DNA from: Deltaproteobacteria bacterium
Lineage (GTDB): Bacteria; Desulfobacterota; Desulfobulbia; Desulfobulbales; BM004
Length of the DNA: 5,543 bases
Direction of reading: 5' to 3'
Assembly (NCBI GenBank): GCA_019312685.1
Contig: JAFDCR010000289.1
Span: forward strand, 1 to 5,543
Below the pieces are notes generated by a model that was not told the DNA's origin, did not search any database, and saw only the letters and a list, made by a program, of their open reading frames with translations. The translations under genes were made by a program, and so were the position numbers. Shown one piece after another: positions 1 to 5,543 of this stretch; within the stretch, counting starts at the first letter, position 1, and each line of letters opens with the position of its first letter.

Positions 1-1
1 G

Positions 2-2065
2 CGCAAATATCTCGAACAAAGAGCCGAGGCCCTGTTAAATGTCCTCGCCCTGGCTTCCGAGGGCAACCTCAAAGTCCGGGTTGAATCCGCCGGCCAACAT
101 GAAATTATGGGCAAACTGGCGCAGCATACCAACCATATGCTTGACAATCTGGAAAAGCTCTATGACAAGATATCCTCGTTCAGCAAGGAACTGGAACTCG
201 AGGTAGCCAAACGCACCATGATGCTCCGGGAGCGGACCCTGCTGCTGGAAAAGGCCAATCGTGAACTGCGGGAGCTTGATCGGCTCAAGTCGTCATTCCT
301 CGCCAATATGTCCCATGAATTGCGCACGCCGATGAATTCAATCATCGGCTATACTGATCTGCTCCTGGACCGGTTGGACGGTGAGATCAATGAGGAGCAG
401 GAAAAAAGCCTGCAGAAAGTGGCCAATAACTCGCGCCATCTCCTGCAGCTGATCAACGATATCCTCGATATGTCGAAAATCGAATCGGGTAAGATCGAGC
501 TGGCGCCTCAGGAGACGGATATCAACCAATTGATCGAAGCAACGGTTTCCATTATTCAACCGGCCCTTGAAGCAAAACAACTTACCGTTTCGTATGATTT
601 CAGCGATGACCTGAAGTCGGTGTTTGTTGATCAGGACAAAACCAGGCAGATTCTGAATAATCTTTTATCCAATGCCGTGAAGTTCACCGAACAGGGTGGA
701 ATAACCATCCGTGTCCATCCGTCCGCCGTGGGAGTGTTGCCAGGGGAGGAGCCACTGTTTGCGGATGTCTGTGTTGAGGATACAGGTATTGGCATCAAAG
801 AAGAGGATATGGACAAATTGTTTGACAAGTTCAGTCAGATCGATGTTTCCAGCATCCGCCAATACGAGGGAACCGGGCTTGGGTTGAGTATCGCCAGAGG
901 ACTGGTTGTGCTGCACAAGGGTGTCATCTGGGCCGAAAGCGAGTTCGGTAAGGGTACCAGGATGTGTTTTTCCCTGCCGCTTCGGAAAGAAGTGTTTGAC
1001 AAGCCCGCCGAGCCGGTGATCGAACCAGGCATGGCGGAGAAACTCGCTGAATATTTCAACAAACCGGTCGAGACATTTCTTCATGAGTCAACATATGGCG
1101 GTAAACCTATCCTTTGCTGGGAATACACCCATTGCGGTCAAACCAGCTGCCCGGCTTACGGGAGTAGCGAGCATCGCTGCTGGCTTATCCCCGGTACCCA
1201 CTGTAAGGGGACCGCTGTTGCCAAGTTCCCGGAAAAAGCTGAATTCTGCCGGGCCTGTGAGGTTATTGAGCAATTGGTCCTTGGCAATGATGAGGAACAG
1301 GAAGCAACTTTGGCAAATGTCCAGGATCCGGAACGGAAAACCGTTCTGGTCATTGACGATAATCCGGAAGTTATTGAGTTTATCAGAAAAAATATCGAAT
1401 CTGATTATAATGTCGTAGGGCTGTTGCATAGTGAGGAGGCGGTCGGTAAGGCAGTTGCCATCCGGCCCGATATCATCACCCTGGACATCATGATGCCCCG
1501 GCGGAACGGCTGGCAGGTTTTACGGGAATTGAAAAACATGCCGGCAACCCAGGATATCCCGGTCATCATTCTTTCGATCGTTGATGAGAAGAATATCGGT
1601 TTCAGCCTGGGGGCGACGGAATATATCGTCAAGCCTGTCGATAAGAGCGTTCTTCTCCAGAAGCTGAAAAACCTGGAAAAACTTGCCAGGATCACAAAGG
1701 TTCTGATCGTCGATCACGATGCAACCACCAGGGAGCTGATAAACGATGTTCTGCGCAAAGCCGGCTGCGTGACGACTGCGGTGGCGGACAGCGGTCAGGC
1801 CCTGGACGCTCTCACTCGCGAACGGCCTGACCTGATTATTCTCAACCTTATTATGCCGGATCCGGATTCGGAATTCGACTTTATCGAAAAGGTCAAAACC
1901 AATGAAAAAACTAAGAAAACACCCTTCATTCTGATAACCGAAAAGGACCTGGACCAGGATGAGATCGAAAGGCTGAACGGCGGCATTCAGGCGATCATCA
2001 ATAAGGGGCTGCTGACTGAAACTGACCTCCTGGAAGAGCTGAAGGAGATCATCGATACAATATGA
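2..2065 (+). CDS. Hybrid sensor histidine kinase, C-terminal part (HAMP-like, HisKA, HATPase_c, two-CW, REC, pseudo-REC); 5' end outside window
   Basis: The frame is open from the first in-frame codon (position 2), so the ATG at 107 is internal and the sensor and membrane part lies upstream. Numbering from codon 2 gives 687 residues. Residues 10-50 resemble the end of a HAMP domain, followed by a charged coiled coil. HisKA has the HPK1-type box SHELRTP with phospho-His 105 (codon 314). HATPase_c shows an N-box (Asn 220, Asn 224), G1 DTGIGI (260), an F-box and G2 GTGLGL (from 290). Residues 372-419 hold seven Cys in a two-CW-like module. Receiver 1 is canonical: Asp 452/453, phospho-Asp 495, Ser 525, Lys 544. 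Receiver 2 is degenerate: Asp-His 571/572 for the acidic pair and Asn 615 for the phospho-Asp, with Thr 646 and Lys 668 kept. By family, such kinases autophosphorylate on His and pass phosphate to Asp, usually from the inner membrane. The input signal cannot be told from this part. Confidence 0.95.
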   Translation, partial: RKYLEQRAEALLNVLALASEGNLKVRVESAGQHEIMGKLAQHTNHMLDNLEKLYDKISSFSKELELEVAKRTMMLRERTLLLEKANRELRELDRLKSSFLANMSHELRTPMNSIIGYTDLLLDRLDGEINEEQEKSLQKVANNSRHLLQLINDILDMSKIESGKIELAPQETDINQLIEATVSIIQPALEAKQLTVSYDFSDDLKSVFVDQDKTRQILNNLLSNAVKFTEQGGITIRVHPSAVGVLPGEEPLFADVCVEDTGIGIKEEDMDKLFDKFSQIDVSSIRQYEGTGLGLSIARGLVVLHKGVIWAESEFGKGTRMCFSLPLRKEVFDKPAEPVIEPGMAEKLAEYFNKPVETFLHESTYGGKPILCWEYTHCGQTSCPAYGSSEHRCWLIPGTHCKGTAVAKFPEKAEFCRACEVIEQLVLGNDEEQEATLANVQDPERKTVLVIDDNPEVIEFIRKNIESDYNVVGLLHSEEAVGKAVAIRPDIITLDIMMPRRNGWQVLRELKNMPATQDIPVIILSIVDEKNIGFSLGATEYIVKPVDKSVLLQKLKNLEKLARITKVLIVDHDATTRELINDVLRKAGCVTTAVADSGQALDALTRERPDLIILNLIMPDPDSEFDFIEKVKTNEKTKKTPFILITEKDLDQDEIERLNGGIQAIINKGLLTETDLLEELKEIIDTI
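1115..1258 (+). other. Two-CW-like cysteine-rich module inside the hybrid kinase
   Basis: Within the kinase frame, seven Cys codons (1115, 1133, 1148, 1178, 1202, 1247, 1256) have the spacing C-x5-C-x4-C-x9-C-x7-C-x14-C-x2-C. Two of them are followed by Trp (CWEY and CWLI), and a CPAYG and a PGTHC motif lie between. I recall this pattern as the 'two-CW' domain found in signalling and chemotaxis proteins of deltaproteobacterial lineages. Its biochemical role is not known to me. Metal binding or thiol redox sensing is inference from the Cys content only. It sits between HATPase_c and the first receiver, in a cytoplasmic position. Confidence 0.75.
1697..2062 (+). other. Degenerate (pseudo-)receiver domain at the hybrid kinase C-terminus
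   Basis: The segment keeps the receiver fold pattern: a beta-1 KVLIV strand, a PDLIILNLIMP segment, an ILIT strand and a Lys near the end. Two phosphorylation residues are changed. The second acidic residue of the Asp-Asp pair is His (codon 1715), and the phospho-accepting Asp is Asn (aac at 1844-1846). The Thr (1937) and Lys (2003) remain, though the usual Pro after that Lys is Gly. By known receiver chemistry this domain should not accept phosphate on that residue, so a regulatory or docking role is inferred. Confidence 0.8.
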
Positions 2066-2082
2066 AAAAAGTGAAGTTATGA
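2042..2082 (+). promoter_or_regulatory. Translational coupling region with six-codon mini-ORF between kinase and receiver genes
   Basis: A strong Shine-Dalgarno-like AAGGAG (2042-2047) lies inside the end of the kinase gene. An ATG at 2062 overlaps the kinase stop (ATGA, 2062-2065) and opens six codons (MKKVKL) that stop at TGA 2080-2082. That stop overlaps the ATG (2079) of the receiver gene, again as ATGA. The receiver gene itself has only a weak SD-like GTGAAG (2071-2076). Termination-reinitiation through this mini-ORF is a plausible way to couple the two genes. The 14-nt spacing from AAGGAG to ATG 2062 is longer than ideal, so this is inference. Confidence 0.35.
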
Positions 2083-2474
2083 AAGAAAATCAAGAACAGA
2101 CCAAAAAGATACTTGTGGTTGATGATAATAATGACAGCCGTGAATTGGTGCTAAAGATTCTGCGGACAAAAGGCCATCAACTTTGTGAAGCGGTTGATGG
2201 TGAGGACGCCCTGCAGAAGGTTGCTGCGGAAAAGCCTGACCTTATTCTGATGGATATTTCCCTTCCCAGGATTGACGGCCATGAGGTGACCCGGAGGCTG
2301 AAAAGTGATGAGCGATTCGCTTCGATCCCGGTCATCGCCCTTACCGCTCATGCCATGAAAGGCGATATGGAAAAGGCGCTTGCCGCGGGTTGTGAAGGGT
2401 ACATCTCAAAACCGATCAATATCAGGGAGTTTTATGACCGGATCAAGGTGTTCCTGGGCGGAAATGATACATGA
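2079..2474 (+). CDS. Single-domain response regulator (DivK/CheY-like receiver)
   Basis: This 131-residue protein is one receiver domain with no output domain. All phosphorylation residues are present: Asp 15/Asp 16 in VVDDN, phospho-Asp 59 in LMDISLP, Thr 89 in ALTAH and Lys 111 in SKP. The AHAMKGD segment after Thr 89 and the SKPIN ending are typical of the DivK-like and hybrid-kinase receiver group rather than of DNA-binding regulators. The gene begins 13 nt after the hybrid kinase stop and reads in the same direction, so it is almost certainly co-transcribed and a likely phosphate acceptor or shuttle for one or both neighbouring kinases. ATG 2079 is the only sensible start, since the receiver core begins nine residues later. 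The name divK is not assigned because single-domain receivers cannot be matched to orthologues by eye. Confidence 0.93.
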   Translation: MKENQEQTKKILVVDDNNDSRELVLKILRTKGHQLCEAVDGEDALQKVAAEKPDLILMDISLPRIDGHEVTRRLKSDERFASIPVIALTAHAMKGDMEKALAAGCEGYISKPINIREFYDRIKVFLGGNDT

Positions 2475-2559
2475 GGGTAAAGCCTTGATTCTGTTTGTCA
2501 ACCAGGATAGTTCACTGCCCCACATCGGAGCCGAGCGGTGGAAAAAAAAGTTAAAGTAA
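2464..2559 (+). CDS. Possible 31-codon small ORF bridging the receiver and REC-kinase genes
   Basis: An ATG at 2464, inside the last codons of the receiver gene, opens a 31-codon frame. It crosses the whole 63-nt gap and ends at TAA 2557-2559, overlapping the in-frame ATG at 2559 of the next gene (TAATG). The peptide begins MIHEGKALILF and ends in a Lys-rich tail (WKKKLK). It matches no family I recognise. A GGGCGG lies only 3 nt before the ATG, so ribosome binding looks poor. Part of the frame overlaps the GTG start and SD of the next gene. It may be chance, or a coupling leader. Confidence 0.15.
   Translation: MIHEGKALILFVNQDSSLPHIGAERWKKKLK
2527..2530 (+). promoter_or_regulatory. Shine-Dalgarno site fixing the GTG start of the REC-kinase gene
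   Basis: GGAG lies 7 nt before GTG 2538, an ideal spacing. The later in-frame ATG at 2559 would remove most of the first beta-strand of the receiver domain (KVKVMIVDDN would begin at MIVDDN) and has no comparable SD. GTG 2538 is therefore the preferred start. An in-frame stop at 2508 limits any upstream extension. Confidence 0.65.
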
Positions 2560-3608
2560 TGATCGTTGATGATAATGTTGATACGGTCGAGCTGCTTTCC
2601 AAAAGGTTCAGGGCCCTGGGGTATGACATTGCCACCGCCTATGACGGGGAGCAGGCACTGCGCATGGTAGGGGAAAGCAGACCTGATCTCATTGTTCTCG
2701 ATATAATGATGCCCAAGGTCGATGGCTATGAGGTATGCCGGCAGCTCAAAGGGAATGAAAGCACTAAACATATTCCCATCCTGATGTTGACGGCAAAGAG
2801 CGAGGTACCGGAAAAAATCAGGGGGCTTGATACCGGTGCCGACGAATACCTTACCAAGCCTTTTGATTATAATGAACTGGCGGCCCGGGTCAGATCTCTC
2901 CTTGCCAAAAAAGAAGCCAGCATAGAACTGGCCCAGAAGGAAAAGCGGGCGGCCCTGGACTATATGGTGGATGAAGTTTCACATGAGGTCCGCAACCCGC
3001 TGGTTGCTATCGGCGGCTTTGCGCGGCGCATTGCCAAGAATCTGCCAGCCGGCGATCCCAACCGGAAATATATCGAGATCATCCTCGAAAACGTCACCTC
3101 CCTGGAGAAGATGGTAACCCAACTTGTGGCGTTGAAAAGTGCTGTTGTGTCAACCCCTAAGGCAGAAGACATTAACGGTCTGGTTGGTCTGGTGCTGGAC
3201 CGCTTCAAGCAGAGGCTCAAAGACAGCGGGATTTCGGTGGTGACCCATTATATGAAAAATCCTCCCATGGTACCGGTGGATCATGAAAATATGGTAAGGG
3301 CTGTAACCAATATTATTGAAAACGGAATCGAAGCCATGGAAAACAGTTCCCGGAAGGAACTCACAGTGAGCACCAGAGTCAACGATGATTGGTTAGAAAT
3401 TGAGATTGCCGACTGCGGCCGCGGTATTTCCCCGGACATCATCAACAATATATATGATCCATTTTTTACTTCAAAAATCTATGGTCCCGGGCTCGGCCTC
3501 ACCTTTGCCCTGAAGACCATCCGCAGCCACGGAGGTACCATTTCAGTGCTGAGCGAGGTCGGCCAAGGGAGCTGTTTTGTCATCCGCCTGCCCGTAGTTA
3601 GCAAATAA
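2538..3608 (+). CDS. Response regulator-histidine kinase fusion (REC-HisKA-HATPase_c)
   Basis: This 356-residue soluble protein starts at GTG. An N-terminal receiver (about 3-120) has Asp 11/12, phospho-Asp 55 in VLDIMMP, Thr 85 and Lys 107 in TKPF, all canonical. A short helical linker leads to HisKA with phospho-His 149 in SHEVRNPL, then HATPase_c with N-box Asn 258/Asn 262, G1 DCGRGI (292), an F-box DPFFTSK and G2 GPGLGL (316). The SHEVRNP and DPFFTSK forms resemble the HPK4/NtrB-like kinase class and differ from the HPK1-type kinase encoded first in the operon. There is no transmembrane or PAS sensor, so its input is probably phosphorylation of its own receiver, by the upstream hybrid kinase or another partner. 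It lies 63 nt after the single-domain receiver gene and is probably the last gene of the operon. The target of its phosphate is unknown; the neighbouring single-domain receiver is the obvious candidate. Confidence 0.95.
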   Translation: MEKKVKVMIVDDNVDTVELLSKRFRALGYDIATAYDGEQALRMVGESRPDLIVLDIMMPKVDGYEVCRQLKGNESTKHIPILMLTAKSEVPEKIRGLDTGADEYLTKPFDYNELAARVRSLLAKKEASIELAQKEKRAALDYMVDEVSHEVRNPLVAIGGFARRIAKNLPAGDPNRKYIEIILENVTSLEKMVTQLVALKSAVVSTPKAEDINGLVGLVLDRFKQRLKDSGISVVTHYMKNPPMVPVDHENMVRAVTNIIENGIEAMENSSRKELTVSTRVNDDWLEIEIADCGRGISPDIINNIYDPFFTSKIYGPGLGLTFALKTIRSHGGTISVLSEVGQGSCFVIRLPVVSK

Positions 3609-3929
3609 AGGATTTACAAGGGGAAGTCAGAGGGAGTGGGTAATTATTTCCTGGCGCCGCTCGTTTGTGGTAATCGTCCGATGTTTTTTAGGTGGACAAT
3701 CGTGCCGGGGCACCAATGACACCAACCAATTCTTTCTGACGCGCCTGGTCGGGGTCTGCATCTTTTCAAGCTCGGCAGTTCGTTGGATAGCGAAACAAAA
3801 CAATGCATATCAGTACAATGATTACTGATGATTTCCGGACACGTATGCCGATATAGTAGCTTGGGCATAACTATATTTTATTTCAAGCCTGTTGTATCAA
3901 TAGTTTTGGTGTAATATCTTTTAAGAAGA

Positions 3930-3948
3930 ATCATTCGTTAGGAATGAT
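3930..3948. repeat. Perfect 7-bp inverted repeat, possible operator
   Basis: ATCATTC (3930-3936) and GAATGAT (3942-3948) are exact reverse complements separated by GTTAG. The repeat ends 9 nt before the proposed -35 element at 3958, where an activator or repressor could bind. With 7-bp arms in AT-rich DNA chance is a real possibility, and no T-run follows that would suggest a terminator. Confidence 0.3.
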
Positions 3949-3957
3949 GAATCTAGG

Positions 3958-3986
3958 TTGCTACAAACTCTGCAATATGCTTTAAT
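3958..3986 (+). promoter_or_regulatory. Putative sigma-70-type promoter for the binding-protein genes
   Basis: TTGCTA (3958-3963, 4 of 6 matches to TTGACA) is followed by a 17-nt spacer and TTTAAT (3981-3986, 5 of 6 matches to TATAAT). TGC directly before the -10 gives an extended -10. Transcription would begin near 3993 and leave a leader of about 80 nt before the TTG start at 4074. It was found by eye, and AT-rich DNA gives false matches. TTGGAA/TATATA (4027-4054) is a weaker alternative. Confidence 0.4.
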
Positions 3987-4073
3987 GAATAAGGGCAATT
4001 TATTATTTTTATTAGTTTTTTGTAAATTGGAACATCCGGGGTAGTAATTATATAGAGGGCGGGCTGTATTGTT

Positions 4074-4907
4074 TTGAGGAAAACTAGCTTTCTGTATAGC
4101 GCTGTTTTTGCGTGTTTTTTTCTGTTCTTTCTCTTTACAGGACAAAGCATTTGCATATCTACAGTTCCATCCGGCAATACTTTCTCCAAAGAATTTTATT
4201 ATTTCAATCCCGATTCACCGCAAAGCAATCTCGGTCGCCTAAAACAAGAATTTGAAACCTATTTTTCCCGGAATAATTTTCGTTTTAGCTTTCAGCCCTT
4301 TACCCATTTTGTTGATTTTCATCGCCTGAACAATGAAAAACGCCCGGCTTTCATCCTGGTACCCGAGTGGTATTACCGGAAATACAGAGAGGAACTCAAG
4401 CTGCATCCTCTTTTAATCCCGGTGCGAAACGGTTCGACCTCGTACGAAAAAATACTCCTGGTTTCAGAGACAGGCCGGCCTGCTTTAAATGAATATGAAA
4501 TCGTTTCGTTTGCCATGACGACCATGGGGCCTGATGGTGAAACATCATTCATAAAGGAACTTGTAGCTGATGAACTCGTTAGTATTGAACAGCTAAATGT
4601 TATCAATGTTCCCAAAGATTTTGATGCAATTCTGGCCCTTGTTCTCGGGCAGGTAAAAATGGCCCTCGTCGCACAGGACAATTTAGAGGTCATAGCAGAT
4701 GTCAATCCCAGAATCACCCAAAGTTTAAAAAAGATTGACGGGAGTGTCAAAGTATCCATGCCTGTTCTTTGTTATCTGGAGGGGAGAGCTGAGACAGGTA
4801 TGGTTAAAAAGCTGACTGAGTCATTTCATAAAATGACTTCAGAGCAGCCTCGTAACAAAATAATGGAGATGTTGCAAATCGATGATTGGCAGAGCTTTAC
4901 TCAATAA
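4074..4907 (+). CDS. Exported PhnD-like substrate-binding protein
   Basis: This 277-residue protein begins with a clear signal peptide: RKTS, then a long Phe-rich hydrophobic core to about residue 24, with probable cleavage near residues 25-30. No proper lipobox is seen. The mature part reads as a PhnD-like periplasmic binding protein (phosphate/phosphonate/thiosulfate-binding superfamily). It opens with a FNPDSPQSNLGRL-type segment, carries the GPDGETSF helix-start segment in the middle, and a KDFDAILALVLGQV segment with a following MALVAQ strand, as in the second lobe of that fold. PhnD-like domains bind oxyanion-type ligands and also serve as sensor modules in kinases such as TtrS; the ligand here is unknown. 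The start is TTG 4074, chosen because it puts Arg-Lys just before the hydrophobic core. An in-frame stop at 4053 limits extension. The SD is weak (AGAGGG 14 nt upstream), so the exact start is uncertain. The next gene overlaps its end by 26 nt. Confidence 0.85.
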   Translation: MRKTSFLYSAVFACFFLFFLFTGQSICISTVPSGNTFSKEFYYFNPDSPQSNLGRLKQEFETYFSRNNFRFSFQPFTHFVDFHRLNNEKRPAFILVPEWYYRKYREELKLHPLLIPVRNGSTSYEKILLVSETGRPALNEYEIVSFAMTTMGPDGETSFIKELVADELVSIEQLNVINVPKDFDAILALVLGQVKMALVAQDNLEVIADVNPRITQSLKKIDGSVKVSMPVLCYLEGRAETGMVKKLTESFHKMTSEQPRNKIMEMLQIDDWQSFTQ

Positions 4908-5543
4908 GATTTTAATATTGCTTTTTACCATTGTTTGCTTGGCATATCCGGCTATGCTTCCGGCAGAAAGCGAGCAACCGGTTGTGATTCTGGTAAGCGA
5001 TCAGGAAGAGGTGTATTCCGGCCCCATCGCAAGTTTTACTGCAGAGATAGGTATGCCTGTAGAGATTTACAATCTTAAGGGCGATTTGGAACATGCGTCT
5101 AAAATAATGAAAAAAATTATCAATAGTCGTCCAAAGCTTATATTTGCTTTAGGGGCAAAGGCCGCTGTGATCAGTAAAATCTGGACTTCAGATCATCAGG
5201 AAATACCGGTTGTTTTTGCCATGGTACTCAACTGGGAACGTTATGGTCTTATCAGCCCTCAGGGTAATGTTGCCGGGGTTGCTTTTGATGTGGCACCGGG
5301 GACCCATCTCGGCAGTCTTTCCATGATTTCACCAGAGACCAGGCAGATTGGGGTGATATACAGCAAGGAGCATTCGAGCAGATTTGTGAAATCGGCCAGG
5401 GAGTCCGCCGAAATACTTAATCTGGAACTGGTTGAAAGGGCTATAGAGAGTCCACGGGAATTCCAGCGTGCTTTTAAGGGTATGGAAGACAAAATCGATA
5501 GCTATTGGATCCTGCCTGATCCGATTGTTTATACCCTTGAGAA
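4882..5543 (+). CDS. ABC_sub_bind-family (PF04392-like) exported substrate-binding protein, 3' end outside window
   Basis: The frame opens at ATG 4882, within the last 26 nt of the PhnD-like gene, and stays open to the window end: 220 codons plus two bases. The N-terminus is a good signal peptide (MIGRALLNK, then a hydrophobic core to about residue 22, probable cleavage after an Ala near residues 24-28). The mature protein follows the ABC_sub_bind (COG2984) pattern: a VVILVSD strand, a KLIFALGAKAA segment, IPVVFAMV, then NVAGVAFDV, and a second lobe beginning RQIGVIYSKEHSSRF. Family members are commonly a little over 300 residues, so about a third is missing. An in-frame stop at 4861 makes ATG 4882 the first ATG. 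A GGAG at 4865-4868 is 13 nt upstream, rather distant, so translation is probably coupled to the upstream gene. No permease or ATPase is visible; those may follow outside, or the protein may act as a periplasmic sensor. Confidence 0.88.
   Translation, partial: MIGRALLNKILILLFTIVCLAYPAMLPAESEQPVVILVSDQEEVYSGPIASFTAEIGMPVEIYNLKGDLEHASKIMKKIINSRPKLIFALGAKAAVISKIWTSDHQEIPVVFAMVLNWERYGLISPQGNVAGVAFDVAPGTHLGSLSMISPETRQIGVIYSKEHSSRFVKSARESAEILNLELVERAIESPREFQRAFKGMEDKIDSYWILPDPIVYTLE

Larger units (their letters stand above)
3609..4073. other. 465-nt intergenic region, no convincing gene
   Basis: The first half (to about 3860) has ordinary composition and is open over 60-74 codons in several frames of both strands. 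None of these frames has a good ribosome site or a protein I recognise. The second half (about 3870-4070) is strongly AT-rich. I see no clear Rho-independent terminator after the kinase stop: the GTGCC-GG-GGCAC hairpin at 3702-3713 is not followed by a T-run. Short inverted repeats occur at 3809-3829 (7-bp arms, 7-nt loop), 3930-3948 and 3996-4029 (7-bp arms, 20-nt loop). The promoter of the downstream pair most likely lies here. Confidence 0.7.

Noticed and set aside
107..109. ATG 107 as the true start of the hybrid kinase
   Set aside because: The frame is open upstream to the window edge and already encodes HAMP-like sequence that continues smoothly through the Met.
1083..1418. 111-codon open frame on the + strand inside the hybrid kinase
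   Set aside because: It lies in another frame over the Cys-rich module and first receiver, whose motifs are clear in the kinase frame. It has no recognisable domain and is a shadow.
3702..3713. GTGCC-GG-GGCAC hairpin as a terminator for the kinase operon
   Set aside because: The stem is short with a 2-4 nt loop, and no T-run follows on either strand at the right place.
3644..3868. 74-codon open frame on the minus strand in the intergenic region
   Set aside because: It has no ribosome site before its ATG and the protein is not recognisable. Two other frames over the same stretch are equally open, so stop-poor sequence explains it.
4074..4160. Lipoprotein signal (VFAC near residue 13) in the PhnD-like protein
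   Set aside because: The Cys lies in the middle of the hydrophobic core, with many hydrophobic residues after it. The later Cys (QSIC) lacks a lipobox. A type I signal peptide fits better.
3953..4189. Minus-strand open frames across the AT-rich gap and the start of the PhnD-like gene
   Set aside because: They overlap the well-supported signal peptide coding on the + strand and give low-complexity Lys/Asn-rich products with no family.

Overview
The window looks like chromosomal DNA from a free-living anaerobic or facultative bacterium of the old Deltaproteobacteria (Desulfobacterota or Desulfuromonadota type). This placement is an inference. It rests on dense stand-alone receiver and hybrid-kinase genes, mid-range GC, a Cys-rich module of the 'two-CW' type between kinase core and receiver, and a PhnD-like/ABC_sub_bind pair of secreted binding proteins. 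No rRNA or other lineage marker is present. All genes lie on the + strand.

Region 1 (1-3608) is a compact signalling operon of three genes. The first is the 3' part of a hybrid histidine kinase whose frame is still open at the window edge: HAMP-like segment, HisKA, HATPase_c, two-CW Cys-rich module, canonical receiver, then a degenerate second receiver. It is followed after 13 nt by a 131-residue DivK/CheY-like single-domain receiver. After a further 63 nt comes a REC-HisKA-HATPase_c kinase starting at GTG. Together they encode two kinase cores and four receiver folds, one of which lacks the phospho-accepting Asp. No DNA-binding or enzymatic output domain is visible. They probably form a phosphorelay, or a kinase network acting through protein-protein contacts.

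Region 2 (3609-4073) is a 465-nt gap. Its first part is of ordinary composition with no convincing gene. The second part is AT-rich and carries an inverted repeat and a plausible sigma-70-type promoter with an extended -10 for the genes that follow.

Region 3 (4074-5543) has visibly lower GC and encodes two exported solute-binding proteins: a PhnD-like protein with a TTG start, and an ABC_sub_bind (PF04392-like) protein whose start overlaps the previous gene by 26 nt and which runs off the window end. No permease or ATPase is seen with them, so they may be transport orphans or periplasmic sensors. A functional link to the upstream kinases is possible but unproven.
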